From UBA5796 sp040752455 (GTDB lineage Bacteria > Chloroflexota > Anaerolineae > Anaerolineales > Villigracilaceae): a stretch of DNA of 64,000 nt. Positions 56,130-64,000 of this stretch are shown here, piece by piece (position 1 is the stretch's first letter; the number at the start of each line of letters is the position of its first letter). The notes under the pieces were generated by a model. The model was given only the letters and a program-made list of their open reading frames with translations. It was not told the origin of the DNA and ran no database searches. Position numbers and translations under genes: made by a program. The DNA lies in NCBI GenBank assembly GCA_049324115.1, contig JBMOMN010000022.1, positions 1 through 64,000 on the forward strand, in the 5' to 3' direction.

Positions 56130-57320
56130 TCAGCCCAGTTCCAGCGTGACCAGCGGGATCTCGATCTCCTGCGGCGTCAGTCCCCCGTGATGGCCGCGGA
56201 ATTTCATCTCGAAGCGGTCCTTTTCGTACCACCAGACCGACTGTCCGGCGTAGGGCAGGATGACCAGATTCCCGACGCTTTCCCTGAATTTTTGGGAAAT
56301 CTTCTCCCCGAACCAGCCGCCCTCGATCAGGTCGGCGGATTTGACCACGTCGGCGATCCCGTCCAGGCGGGCGGCGAGGAAGGCCCGGGCTTCGTCCAAC
56401 CTGTCAGGACGGAGATGCAGGAACAGGTCCCGGGCCGATCCGGCCGGGATGAGCGGCTGCCCGGCCCGGTTGACGGCGAGGAAGTCCTCGATCCCGGCGA
56501 AGCGTTTGTCCCGGTTCAGGTAAACCGTCGTGCGCGGGTCCACGTCCACCTGGCCGTGGTCGGCGGTCAGCAGAAAGCAGACCCGTTTGCCGCTGGAGGC
56601 CAGGGCGCGGGCGAAGAGCGCCTGCATCACCGCTAAAAAGGCCAGGATTTCGGCTTCGATCTGCTCCGATGATGGGCCGTGCGGGTGGCTGATGCCGTCC
56701 AGGGTGTCGTAGTACAGGCCGATGTAAGTCGGGCGTTTTTGCTTTTCGAGCAAGCGGCGGATGGAGACCAGGGCTTCGGGCAGGGTGCGGTAGGGCTGGA
56801 GGTCGCAGCCGCGGTTGACCACGTTGGAGTAGGTGGAGGGGGTGTAGGCCTTGCTCTGGAAGAAATGCGACTTGATCCCGGAGCCTTTCAGCTTGTTGTA
56901 GAGCGTCTGCGTGGGATACAGCCTTTTCGGGTTCACGCGGCTGGACTTGAGCGTGTCCCGTTCCAGCGTGCCGGAGAGCGAGAAGAGCAGCGGGGCGTAG
57001 ATGGCATCGAGCAGCGGTTCGTAGATGTACCACTCGTACAGCCCGCTCTCGCCGACGGGTAATCCGGTGTGGAGCGTCGTGACGTGGGCGGTGGTGGTGG
57101 ACGGGAACTGGGCGGTCAGCTTCTCGACTTTGCCGTTGCGGGCCAGGAATCCCAGGAACGGGTGGCCCTGGAACTTCTCGAAGAAGCGCCAGCCGAAGCC
57201 GTCCACCAGGAAGAAGACGACCGCGTCGTACTCGCCGGAGGCGGCGAGGCGGAAGATGCGGTCGGGCAGTCCCGCGAAGCCGCCGGAGTTGTAGTTGGGT
57301 TTGATAAAGTTGGGGTGCAT
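56130..57320 (-). CDS. Alkaline-phosphatase-superfamily phosphodiesterase/pyrophosphatase
   Basis: 396 residues. VVFFLVDGFGWRF gives the first metal-binding Asp, FPSTTTAHVTTLHTG the nucleophilic Thr, YDTLDGISHPHG, TADHGQVDVD and RGHHGGLT the remaining Asp/His ligands, as in the nucleotide pyrophosphatase branch. No signal peptide is visible, so it would act in the cytosol. The substrate is unknown. The start is ATG 57320 with no strong ribosome binding site; a CACGAAG-type repeat lies upstream. Confidence 0.85.
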   Translation of the reverse strand: MHPNFIKPNYNSGGFAGLPDRIFRLAASGEYDAVVFFLVDGFGWRFFEKFQGHPFLGFLARNGKVEKLTAQFPSTTTAHVTTLHTGLPVGESGLYEWYIYEPLLDAIYAPLLFSLSGTLERDTLKSSRVNPKRLYPTQTLYNKLKGSGIKSHFFQSKAYTPSTYSNVVNRGCDLQPYRTLPEALVSIRRLLEKQKRPTYIGLYYDTLDGISHPHGPSSEQIEAEILAFLAVMQALFARALASSGKRVCFLLTADHGQVDVDPRTTVYLNRDKRFAGIEDFLAVNRAGQPLIPAGSARDLFLHLRPDRLDEARAFLAARLDGIADVVKSADLIEGGWFGEKISQKFRESVGNLVILPYAGQSVWWYEKDRFEMKFRGHHGGLTPQEIEIPLVTLELG

Positions 57321-57377
57321 GAAAACCTTTGTCCACGAAGAACACGAATTTCACGAAGTTTTAGCGACCTTCGTGGA

Positions 57378-58670
57378 TCATTCTCCCATCATCAACCGGG
57401 CGGCGCGGCGTCCGATCTCGACCGCGAAGTTCGTGCCCCGGTCCCAGGGGTAGACCTGGCTCATCGAGGCGAAGAACAGCCCCTCCACCGGGGTCTGGAT
57501 CTCGGGGATGTTCTGCGAGTGGTCCACCAGCGGCACGGGCTGGGCGTAGGCCGTCTTGAAGACCCAGACCTTTTTCACCCAGTCCATTGCGAATTTGGGG
57601 TTGATGCGCTTGAAGGCCGGGGCGAAACGCTCCAGCAACTCGGCCTCGCTCAACGAGAAATACTCGTGCCCGGCTTCGAGGTAATCCCCGGCGTAAACGA
57701 TGTGGTCGCCGCCGAAATGCTCCGGCGGCACGAAGTTGGTGTGCTCCACCAGCGCCAGCATCGGGAACCCGGCGTCTTTGGGCAGGTTGAACCAGTAGTA
57801 GCCCTGCTCCGAAAGCCGGTGTTCGAGCGCCGTCACCATCACCACCGCCCCCATGGATTTGAGTTCCAGCAGGCCTTTGAGGTAATCTTCGGGCAATTGG
57901 GGACACAGGCGCGCCAGCAGCCCCGGCGAGGTGGTGACGAGCACCTGGTCGAAGGTGTGGACGCCGCTGTCCGCCTCGATCATCAATGGACCCTCGGCCT
58001 GCGTCCGTTCGATGAGCCGGACTCCTGTCTCGAGCCTGATCTCGACGCCCATCCCGCGCAGGTGGCCGGCGAAGCGGTCGGCAAAGGCCTGGAATCCGCC
58101 TCTAAACGTGCCCAGGCGCGTCGTCCGGGCTTTGAGGCGGGCCCACATCCAGGCCATGTTGACGTCCTTGTAGTACGGGCCGAACTTCCCGATCACCAGC
58201 GGCTGCCACATCTTCTCGTAGACGGCCTTCCCGGCCCAGCGGCGCATCCAGTCTTCGACGGTGTATTTTTCGAGAACTTTCCAGTTATTCGACAGGCGCA
58301 GGTACAGCCCGACCAGGCCGAACCTGAGCTTGTTCAGCCCCCAGCCCAGGCCGGGGAAGGCCAGCGCCTTGAGGATCGAATCGAAGGGATACCATTTATC
58401 GTTGTGCAGCAGCACGGTGAAGGGGCGGGGGAAGAGCACGTCGTCTGACCAGCCGAGTTCCTCGATCAGGCCGAGCATGTGCCGGTCGCTGGCGAACCAG
58501 TGGTGGTAGAACTTCTCCACCGACCAGTCCCAGCCCGGCTCTTTGAAGCCGCTCGCCAGCCCGCCGGCGTGATCGTCGGCTTCGTAGATGGTGACGAAAT
58601 GCCCGGCTTTGGCGAGGTCGTAGGCGGCGGCCATCCCGCCGAATCCCGCCCCGATGATTGCGATTTTCAT
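57378..58670 (-). CDS. FAD-dependent amine-oxidase-like oxidoreductase
   Basis: 430 residues. The FAD-binding GxGxxG is IIGAGFGGMAAAYDLAKAG at 5-23, with YEADDHAGGLASGF after it, and the C-terminal FAD motif GLFFASMSQVYPWDRGTNFA. This is the protoporphyrinogen-oxidase/phytoene-desaturase-like fold. EKFYHHWFASDRHML suggests the subgroup found in glycan clusters, but the substrate is unknown. It is transcribed in the same direction as the phosphatase-superfamily gene, 57 bases apart. Confidence 0.85.
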   Translation of the reverse strand: MKIAIIGAGFGGMAAAYDLAKAGHFVTIYEADDHAGGLASGFKEPGWDWSVEKFYHHWFASDRHMLGLIEELGWSDDVLFPRPFTVLLHNDKWYPFDSILKALAFPGLGWGLNKLRFGLVGLYLRLSNNWKVLEKYTVEDWMRRWAGKAVYEKMWQPLVIGKFGPYYKDVNMAWMWARLKARTTRLGTFRGGFQAFADRFAGHLRGMGVEIRLETGVRLIERTQAEGPLMIEADSGVHTFDQVLVTTSPGLLARLCPQLPEDYLKGLLELKSMGAVVMVTALEHRLSEQGYYWFNLPKDAGFPMLALVEHTNFVPPEHFGGDHIVYAGDYLEAGHEYFSLSEAELLERFAPAFKRINPKFAMDWVKKVWVFKTAYAQPVPLVDHSQNIPEIQTPVEGLFFASMSQVYPWDRGTNFAVEIGRRAARLMMGE

Positions 58671-58805
58671 TCAATGGCTCCTGCGATGATGTATTGCGGA
58701 GGGTAGGGGCGACCCGCCCGGCGGCAAAAGCCCGGAGATTTGACGAGGGATCCTGGCATGGCAAACGAGGGTGATGGCCTCGAAGGGTCGCCCTTACATA
58801 ATTTG

Positions 58806-59459
58806 TTATTTCTTGCCGTCCGTTGCCAGCCTGGCAGCCAGGATCTGGAGCTTGTCCCACTCCTTGCGGATGACGTAGAGCATTGCCAGGGTCCGCAGCC
58901 AGCGCAGTTCGCAGTCCGGGTTGGCGGCCAGTTGCTCGAACACGTCCACGGCCCGGTCGTCGGTGCGCTTGCTGCGGGCGTATTCGTCGGCGAGTTGTTT
59001 CAGGTAGGCTTCGCTCTGCTGGCGCAGGCGGTCGGTATGTCGGTTTTCCAAGCGTTTCTTCTCCAGGCGGACGACGACCCGGTCCACCGCCTGTTCCATT
59101 TCTTCAAGGGTAAAGGGTTTGAACAGGTATTCCTGCACCCCCAGCGACATGGCGGTGCGCATCAGGCCGAAACCCTTTTCGGCGGAGATGATGATGCAGC
59201 CGGTATCCTGGCGGCCCTGGACGATCTGGTCGTAGGCGGTCAGCCCGTCCATTTCGGGCATGTTGATGTCCAGGACGACGATGTCGGGGCGATGCTCCCT
59301 GGCCATCTGGACGGCTTCCAGCCCGTTCATGGCAATTGCCACCACTTCCACGTCCGCGATCATGGACAGCATCAGGCGCGTGCTGCGGCGTGTTTCATGG
59401 ACGTCATCGGCGATGAGCACCCTGATCTTCTTTTTCTGGGATACTCCGGCTTGAGTCAT
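58806..59459 (-). CDS. Response regulator with helical output region
   Basis: 217 residues. The receiver (10-130) has D18-D19, phosphoacceptor D64 (VVLDINMPEMDG) and K114 (LFKPF). The remaining 85 residues form charged helices without a helix-turn-helix or enzyme motif, so output is probably by protein contact. ATG 59459 with AGG at the right spacing is preferred to the GTG 6 bases earlier. No kinase is adjacent, so it is an orphan regulator. Confidence 0.9.
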   Translation of the reverse strand: MTQAGVSQKKKIRVLIADDVHETRRSTRLMLSMIADVEVVAIAMNGLEAVQMAREHRPDIVVLDINMPEMDGLTAYDQIVQGRQDTGCIIISAEKGFGLMRTAMSLGVQEYLFKPFTLEEMEQAVDRVVVRLEKKRLENRHTDRLRQQSEAYLKQLADEYARSKRTDDRAVDVFEQLAANPDCELRWLRTLAMLYVIRKEWDKLQILAARLATDGKK

Positions 59460-59577
59460 GGACACACCTCGATCTCGCGAACCTGATAATTGCCTCTGGT
59501 TTACCTGTAAATCATTGCGTTAACTATAACCCAGGCAGGGGTGAAAATGCAACTTTTATCCGGTTTTGGGGTTCCGG

Positions 59578-60600
59578 CTAGGCCTGCCTGGTTTCGGTTC
59601 TCAGCCTGTCGCTCCATTTGATGCCCTCCCGCGCCAGGTAATAAGCGCCCAGCAGGGTGATCGGCAGCCAGAGTGCCACGTGCAGCACGACTGCGTAGCC
59701 TAACGCGACCGCCTTGGGCACGCCGTAAGCGGTCAGCACGGCTTCGGTCACTTTTTCCCAGGTGCCGACGTAGCCCGGAGCGGAGGGGATGGTCGTGGCC
59801 AGGTTGGCAACCCCATTCAACAGCATCAGGGCGAAGAAGTTGACCTGGCTGAAATCTGCGGCGGCGAAGGAGTGCATCACGAACCAATATTTGACCGTTT
59901 CCAGCAGCCAGATGATGACCGAGGTGAAGAAGATCATCAGCACGTTGAAGGGCGAGCGGAGCGAGATCAGGCCATCCAGGAACTTGTTCATGATCCCGAT
60001 GACCTTTTCGTGCAGGCGGCGCGGCAGCAGGAGCTGGATGAACCACAGCCCGGTCCGGGCGGTCACTTGCGGGAACATGGCCGCCAACAGGAAGAGGATC
60101 AGCGCCACGGCGAAGATGACCACGCCCCAGATCGCCAGCGACTGGAGGTTCCCGGCGAAGCCCGAATCGGATGCGGCCAGTTTGGCCAGTTCCGGCAGGT
60201 TGACGAAGACGAAGGCCAGCATCACCACCCCGTCGAAGATCCGCTCGATGATGATGGTCGCCAGCGAAGCCGAGACCGAGACGCCCTCCCGGCGTTTGAG
60301 GATCACCGCCCGCAGCACTTCCCCGGCCCGGGCCGGATAGACGTTATTGCCCATGTAGCCGATGGCCGTGATCGGGAACATGGCCCGGGTGGGCACTTTC
60401 TTGACCGGACCGAGCAGGTAGTGCCAGCGCCAGGCCCGGATCCAGACCGCCACGAAATAAACCCCGACGCCCGGGACCAGCCACCAGTAGTTGGCCGTCT
60501 GGATCGCGGTCCAGAAATCGGCCCATTCCAGTTTGCTGAAGGCCCAATATAAGAAGACGGCGCTGATCGCCACGCCAAGCCAGAACTGCCATTTTTTCAT
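59578..60600 (-). CDS. YbhN/UPF0104-type membrane protein (lysylphosphatidylglycerol-synthase TM domain family)
   Basis: 340 residues with about eight helices. RAWRWHYLLGP, AIGYMGNNVYPARAGEVLRA and IIIERIFDGVVM match the membrane domain of MprF/YbhN proteins, which are thought to move lipids or polymer precursors across the membrane. There is no soluble lysyl-transferase domain. The gene is divergent from a hydrolase gene that carries tandem palindromes in its promoter region. Confidence 0.88.
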   Translation of the reverse strand: MKKWQFWLGVAISAVFLYWAFSKLEWADFWTAIQTANYWWLVPGVGVYFVAVWIRAWRWHYLLGPVKKVPTRAMFPITAIGYMGNNVYPARAGEVLRAVILKRREGVSVSASLATIIIERIFDGVVMLAFVFVNLPELAKLAASDSGFAGNLQSLAIWGVVIFAVALILFLLAAMFPQVTARTGLWFIQLLLPRRLHEKVIGIMNKFLDGLISLRSPFNVLMIFFTSVIIWLLETVKYWFVMHSFAAADFSQVNFFALMLLNGVANLATTIPSAPGYVGTWEKVTEAVLTAYGVPKAVALGYAVVLHVALWLPITLLGAYYLAREGIKWSDRLRTETRQA

Positions 60601-60632
60601 CCCGCCGATTTTATCACGGGCAATGGGTGAAA

Positions 60633-60687
60633 GTAACGCGACATTTATGTCGCTGGCGGGGGCAGGGCGACATAATTGTCGCGTTAC
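60633..60687. promoter_or_regulatory. Nested palindrome pair GCGACA-N4-TGTCGC
   Basis: Two GCGACA-N4-TGTCGC palindromes (60638-60653 and 60667-60682) lie 13 bp apart, and their outer arms also form a long-range inverted repeat GTAACGCGACA (60633-60643)/TGTCGCGTTAC (60677-60687). The arrangement between divergent genes suggests a cooperative operator, although a mobile palindrome is possible. Confidence 0.5.
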
Positions 60688-60709
60688 ACTTGTCCAACCT
60701 TAACATTTC

Positions 60710-60739
60710 TTGACTTTTAGGGGGCGAATGTGCTATGTT
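60710..60739 (+). promoter_or_regulatory. Promoter of the 60766 hydrolase
   Basis: TTGACT (60710-60715), 18-bp spacer, TATGTT (60734-60739). AAAGGAAG and ATG 60766 follow at normal distance. Confidence 0.6.
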
Positions 60740-60765
60740 TGGGTAAATTTTCCCAAAGGAAGTTT

Positions 60766-61617
60766 ATGCACCGCGAACGCGTTTCAGAAAATGTCTACTG
60801 GTTCCAAAGCGAAGTCTACGCCCAGGTGACAGCCGGCGTCGTCGTCGGCCCGCACTGGGCGGTCGTCGTGGATACCCTGGCCCTCCCGGATGAGACCCTG
60901 GGGATGCGCGACTTCATCGAACGCGAACTGGACATCCCGGTCCGTTACGTGATCAACACCCATTATCACGCCGACCACACCTGGGGCAACTGTTTCTTCC
61001 CCGGCGCGACCATCATCGCCCACGCCCGCTGCCGCCAGTTGCTGGAAGAGAAGGGCATACCATCCCTCGAAGCGGCCCGCAAACAGAATGCGGCCCTGCG
61101 CCAGGTCAAGATCGTCCTGCCGCACATGACCTTCGAAAACGGCTCGATGACCCTCAAGGTCGGCAAGAAGAACCTGGTACTCTCCCCGGCCGCCGGCCAC
61201 AGCGGCGACGGCATCTCCGTCCTGGTCGAGGAAGACCGGGTGCTCTTCGCCGGGGACGCCTTCATGCCCCTGCCTTACGTCGTGGACGGCGACATTGACG
61301 ACCTGGTGGCTTCGATCAAAAAGATTGGGCGCATGGGGTTGGAAAACATCATCCAGGGCCACGGCGACATCATCCTGCGCGGCGAGATCGAGGCTGCGGT
61401 CAAGGAAAACCTGAACTACCTGTCTGCCATCCGCAAAGCCGTGCGGACCGCCGCCCGCCGCAAGGAGCCGCGTGAGTACCTCGAACAGGTCAGCATCGAG
61501 GAGTGCGGCAAGAGCCGGGTCCACCTGGGAGGCCTGGCCAAAGCCCTGCACGAGAACAACCTGCGCGCCCTCTTGCAGCACAACGCCCACAACAAGCTCA
61601 AGGACGAGGAAGCCTGA
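60766..61617 (+). CDS. Metallo-beta-lactamase-fold hydrolase
   Basis: 283 residues. The zinc motif THYHADHTWGN (HxHxDH), AAGHSGDGI and FAGDAF give the active site of a glyoxalase-II/lactonase-type hydrolase. An extra C-terminal helical part (about 215-283) may shape the substrate pocket. ATG 60766 has AAAGGAA upstream; a 12-codon extension is less likely. The substrate is unknown. It is divergent from the YbhN-type gene with palindromes in between. Confidence 0.88.
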   Translation: MHRERVSENVYWFQSEVYAQVTAGVVVGPHWAVVVDTLALPDETLGMRDFIERELDIPVRYVINTHYHADHTWGNCFFPGATIIAHARCRQLLEEKGIPSLEAARKQNAALRQVKIVLPHMTFENGSMTLKVGKKNLVLSPAAGHSGDGISVLVEEDRVLFAGDAFMPLPYVVDGDIDDLVASIKKIGRMGLENIIQGHGDIILRGEIEAAVKENLNYLSAIRKAVRTAARRKEPREYLEQVSIEECGKSRVHLGGLAKALHENNLRALLQHNAHNKLKDEEA

Positions 61618-61654
61618 ACTGGTCAAGAAAACATAAAACATGACTCATCCCAAA

Positions 61655-61800
61655 CTTAAGAATGCAGCCGCGAATTACACGGATGAGCGCCAAGAACCTA
61701 TCCGAAAATTCCCGGAGTGCGGACTTCAGTCCGCTGGGAATTCAGTCTGCTGGGAATTCAGTCCGCTGGAAACTTGCAAGCTAAAGCTTGCGCTCCTTTT
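61655..61800. repeat. Composite repeat block with GGAGTGC element, copy 3
   Basis: Contains GGAGTGCGGACTTCAGTCCGC (in part) at 61714, three further gaattcagt(c/t)(c/t)gctg units, and GCAAGCTAAAGCTTGCGCTCC (in part) ending at 61796. The arms are those of copies 1 and 2, with an internal triplication. No gene in 61618-61960. Confidence 0.7.
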
Positions 61801-61856
61801 TCGGATAGGCTCCAAGTGGGACAAAGTTTGGAAAGAACACTTCGCAGGTGAAACAA

Positions 61857-61890
61857 TTTGGCCGACTCAACTTCATGTGAGTCGGCCAAA
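61857..61890. terminator. Hairpin between convergent genes
   Basis: 11-bp perfect stem TTTGGCCGACT/AGTCGGCCAAA with a 12-base loop. The downstream T-run is weak (tctgtg on the plus side, TTGTTT on the minus side), so it may be a poor terminator. Confidence 0.5.
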
Positions 61891-61960
61891 TCTGTGTCAA
61901 GCCGCGAAATCTGCGGCTAAGGCTTGGAAAGATTTAAAACGGGGGAAGTCTTGTTTATCT

Positions 61961-62635
61961 TCACGAATTCTGCTCCTGATTTTCACTGCGCTTGGCGCGC
62001 CAACCGTGCAAGCGCTCAGTGCCGGCCAGCAGGCGCTTGATGTTCGGGCGCAGCGCCCACATCAGCAGCAGTTCCGCCACCACCCCGAAGATGATGTATT
62101 GCCAGGGCGAACCGACCAGGAAGAACCGCAGCGTGAAAATGATGATCGCCAGGAAGGCCACGCTCATCGTCGTCACCGACGCGTAGCCCACGCCGAAGAA
62201 GATCAAAAAGCCGAGCGGGAAAATGATCAGGATGGACGGCCACCACAGCCCGAAGGCCCCGCCCAGGCTGGGCGCGCCGCCCGCTCCCCCTGAAAAACGG
62301 ACCAGCCGCCCATTCTCAGTGATCGGCAAAAAGACGGAGTAATTGTGTCCCAATATCGCCATGATTGGAGCCAATATCTCCAGCCAGGGCCAGGCCCCGC
62401 CCCCGGCCCAGCGCGCCAGCCAGACCGTCATGGCCCCCTTCAAGATGTCCAGGATGGCCGTCGAAAAACCGACCCAGAAACCCCCGGCTCGCATCGCGTT
62501 CGTTCCCCCGGTGCGCCCGCTCTCGATGGCGCGAATATCCTTCCCGGTGGTCAACTTGACGACGATCAGCCCGAACGGGATCGAACCGATCAGGTAAGAT
62601 GCCAAAAGCACCCCGGCGACGATCAATATTTGCAT
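61961..62635 (-). CDS. plsY: Glycerol-3-phosphate acyltransferase PlsY
   Basis: 224 residues and five to six membrane helices. It moves acyl groups from acyl-phosphate to glycerol-3-phosphate in phospholipid synthesis. YLIGSIPFGLIV opens the protein, SGRTGGTNAMRAGGF is the conserved GTNxxR loop, and GHNYSVFL and FSGGAGGA correspond to the other two active-site motifs. The start is ATG 62635; AGAGAG precedes it. Confidence 0.93.
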   Translation of the reverse strand: MQILIVAGVLLASYLIGSIPFGLIVVKLTTGKDIRAIESGRTGGTNAMRAGGFWVGFSTAILDILKGAMTVWLARWAGGGAWPWLEILAPIMAILGHNYSVFLPITENGRLVRFSGGAGGAPSLGGAFGLWWPSILIIFPLGFLIFFGVGYASVTTMSVAFLAIIIFTLRFFLVGSPWQYIIFGVVAELLLMWALRPNIKRLLAGTERLHGWRAKRSENQEQNS

Positions 62636-62688
62636 TCTGCTCTCTCCAAAAATGGTGTGTTAACGGAAACACGGTTTGTGCGGCAGAG

Positions 62689-63099
62689 TTACTCCTCCAC
62701 CAGGAGCGGCACCTCGCTCACCTGCCCGGCCTCGATCCAGAAACCCCGCGCCTCCCAACCCCCGCGGCCGGGCGACCAGATGATATTCACGACCGGGTAA
62801 GCTGCCTCGGCCACGTCCGTCGGGGAAGGGATGGGGGGACCGTTGGGGTGGGAATGGAAGACCGACAGCATCTCCAGCCCGGCGTCTTCCATCGCGACGA
62901 AAGCCAGCCACTGCTCCCGGGCCTCCATCCGAAAGCGCGCGGGACTTTGGGCCGCGTTCGCGACGAGGATCGTCATCTGCGCCCGGTCCCCGGTCCCGGC
63001 TAAAATCCCGCAGGCCTCCAGCGGGGCTTCCCGCGAGACGTGGGCAGACATTTTCTCCCACTCGGCGCGGGGGATGGTCAGGCTTCCGGGGCGCATCAT
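62689..63099 (-). CDS. JAMM/M67-type metallopeptidase
   Basis: 136 residues. The MPN+ metal site reads E-ACGIL, SVFHSHPNGPPIPSPTD (HxHP...S...D), so zinc binding is complete. Such enzymes cut isopeptide bonds or sulfur-carrier fusions in bacteria. The ATG overlaps the upstream membrane-protein stop by 4 bases (ATGA), so the frame open further upstream is not used. Confidence 0.88.
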   Translation of the reverse strand: MMRPGSLTIPRAEWEKMSAHVSREAPLEACGILAGTGDRAQMTILVANAAQSPARFRMEAREQWLAFVAMEDAGLEMLSVFHSHPNGPPIPSPTDVAEAAYPVVNIIWSPGRGGWEARGFWIEAGQVSEVPLLVEE

Positions 63100-63908
63100 C
63101 CGAACCAGAGCGCCAGCGCCCAGACCAGCGCCAGCATCACCAGCGGCTCGACTGCGGCCCGCCAGGTGGGAGACTCCTCGGCCAGGTTGGCGGACAGACC
63201 GGTTACTGCGTATAGTATTCCGAGTGTGAGCAGCCCATATTGGGCCGGCGCCAGCGGCCAATAATGCCAGGCCGTTGAAAGCTGCATCACCACCAGGCCG
63301 ACCCCCGCCGCCCAGCCGAATTCCCAGCGGCCGCTCAGGCGCAAGTTCAACACCCGCAGCGCCACCAGCCCGCCGGAAAGCAAGACGACCGGCATCAGCA
63401 GGTACAGGCGCGTATCGGCATAGCGCAGGGCCACCACCAGGATCAGGAAAATAGCATACGACATGGCGCTCAAGACCACCGTCGCGGTCGAGTAGCGCAC
63501 GTCTGCCGGGTCAACCACCACGTATTCCGCCAGGAAGACCACCAGCAGCACCAGCGCCGCCACCCCGAACCCGAACCACCAGAACGAGTTGGCCGGGAGC
63601 AGCGACAGGGACGTGCCGACGATGAAGGTGGTCAGGGTGGGGAGCAGCCAGTGGGTGTAGGTCGGCTGGCCGCCGAGGGTGGCGTGGCCGCGCAGCAGCC
63701 AGTCCATGCCGGTGGCGGTCAGGGCCGCGGCCAGCAGGGTGGCGATGGTGTTGAAGTCTATGGTCCAGGTGAAGTAGGCGTTGGGCAGTTGCAGTTCGAG
63801 GGTGTACTGCTGGGCCGGCAGCAGGCGGGTGACGGCGAACGCCAGCAGCACCATCCCCAGCAATACGCTGACACGATCGGCATCCGGCAGGAAACGTTGC
63901 TGGCTCAT
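63096..63908 (-). CDS. Multi-helix membrane protein of unknown function
   Basis: 270 residues with about eight hydrophobic helices, several beginning with Trp or Tyr pairs, and no catalytic motif I recognise. It is translationally coupled to the JAMM peptidase gene downstream, so the peptidase may act on or with it. A consensus-like promoter ends only six bases before the ATG. Confidence 0.8.
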   Translation of the reverse strand: MSQQRFLPDADRVSVLLGMVLLAFAVTRLLPAQQYTLELQLPNAYFTWTIDFNTIATLLAAALTATGMDWLLRGHATLGGQPTYTHWLLPTLTTFIVGTSLSLLPANSFWWFGFGVAALVLLVVFLAEYVVVDPADVRYSTATVVLSAMSYAIFLILVVALRYADTRLYLLMPVVLLSGGLVALRVLNLRLSGRWEFGWAAGVGLVVMQLSTAWHYWPLAPAQYGLLTLGILYAVTGLSANLAEESPTWRAAVEPLVMLALVWALALWFG

Positions 63909-63914
63909 GGGACG

Positions 63915-63943
63915 ATTGTACCCGTCGCTGCGATGACTGCCAA
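63915..63943 (-). promoter_or_regulatory. Leaderless-type promoter of the 63908 membrane protein gene
   Basis: On the minus strand, TTGGCA (63943-63938), 17-bp spacer, TACAAT (63920-63915), then six bases to ATG 63908. No ribosome binding site is possible, so the mRNA is likely leaderless. Confidence 0.65.
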
Positions 63944-64000
63944 GAGCAGGGCTGTATGGTAAAATTGCTTCGTTAATAAAGTATGGAAGTCTCACAGAAC

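Overview
The window is a high-GC bacterial chromosome segment, most likely from the Chloroflexota (class Anaerolineae or a close relative). This rests on T-box leaders in front of aminoacyl-tRNA synthetase genes, a monoderm-style cell-wall set (Tat-exported and membrane-anchored L,D-transpeptidases, with no outer-membrane genes seen), many two-component genes, and several families of short palindromic intergenic repeats. No rRNA, tRNA, CRISPR array, integrase or transposase gene was found.

Layout. 0.2-6.5 kb: a sulfotransferase, a T-box-controlled thrS, a shortened methyltransferase, and a HAMP-kinase/OmpR-type regulator pair with a small membrane protein. 6.7-13.1 kb: a Nudix hydrolase, a fused homocysteine methyltransferase/methylene-THF reductase, coaX, an SGNH-type lipoprotein, a conserved protein of uncertain function, a small membrane protein and a methyltransferase. 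13.1-17.8 kb: a T-box-controlled pheS-pheT operon with a four-helix-bundle gene inserted between the two subunits. 17.8-22.8 kb: an autoregulated MarR gene and a heterodimeric ABC exporter with one degenerate ATP site.

22.8-28.5 kb: an A+T-richer five-gene island. It encodes a cytosine-5 DNA methylase, a protein with two GHKL ATPase domains (MutL/Hsp90-like at the N-terminus, histidine-kinase-like at the C-terminus), a receiver-like protein with a large unknown C-terminal region, an unknown 221-residue protein, and a Vsr-type nick endonuclease. The genes overlap or abut and share one visible promoter. This looks like a restriction- or repair-type defence module wired through a two-component phosphorelay, and it is the best candidate here for an undescribed system.

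28.9-33 kb: an arsenic-resistance cluster (arsC, arsR, an ArsP-type permease, a CxxC thioredoxin-fold protein, an ACR3 pump). 33.2-35.7 kb: ssb, DUF3467, a translin-family protein, a membrane protein and a DNPH1-like nucleotide N-hydrolase in one tight run. 36-39.1 kb: a kinase and a GAF protein whose receiver domains both have Asn at the phosphoacceptor position. 39.2-42.6 kb: a GH13 glucosidase and a decaying toxin-antitoxin patch around a PadR regulator. 42.6-49.7 kb: a MaoC-like dehydratase, a DUF4910 peptidase-like protein, an AAC(3)-fold acetyltransferase, an MFS transporter, an orphan adenine methylase and a ClC channel with CBS and TrkA_C domains. 49.9-55.1 kb: a LURP-one-related protein and a cell-wall block of three L,D-transpeptidases plus an amidase. 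55.1-64 kb: membrane proteins, an alkaline-phosphatase-superfamily enzyme, an FAD amine-oxidase-like enzyme, a response regulator, a YbhN-type protein, a metallo-beta-lactamase-fold hydrolase, plsY, a JAMM peptidase and a membrane protein.

A recurring theme is small dispersed repeats: an 87-88 bp element with GTGCGTCGCAC termini (four copies plus a half copy), a GGAGTGC/GCACTCC element (three copies), AGAGAGTAGAG arrays at pheS/pheT and coaX, and CACAGAGTCACGGAG-type repeats. All function assignments are from reading the sequence only; no database search was possible.
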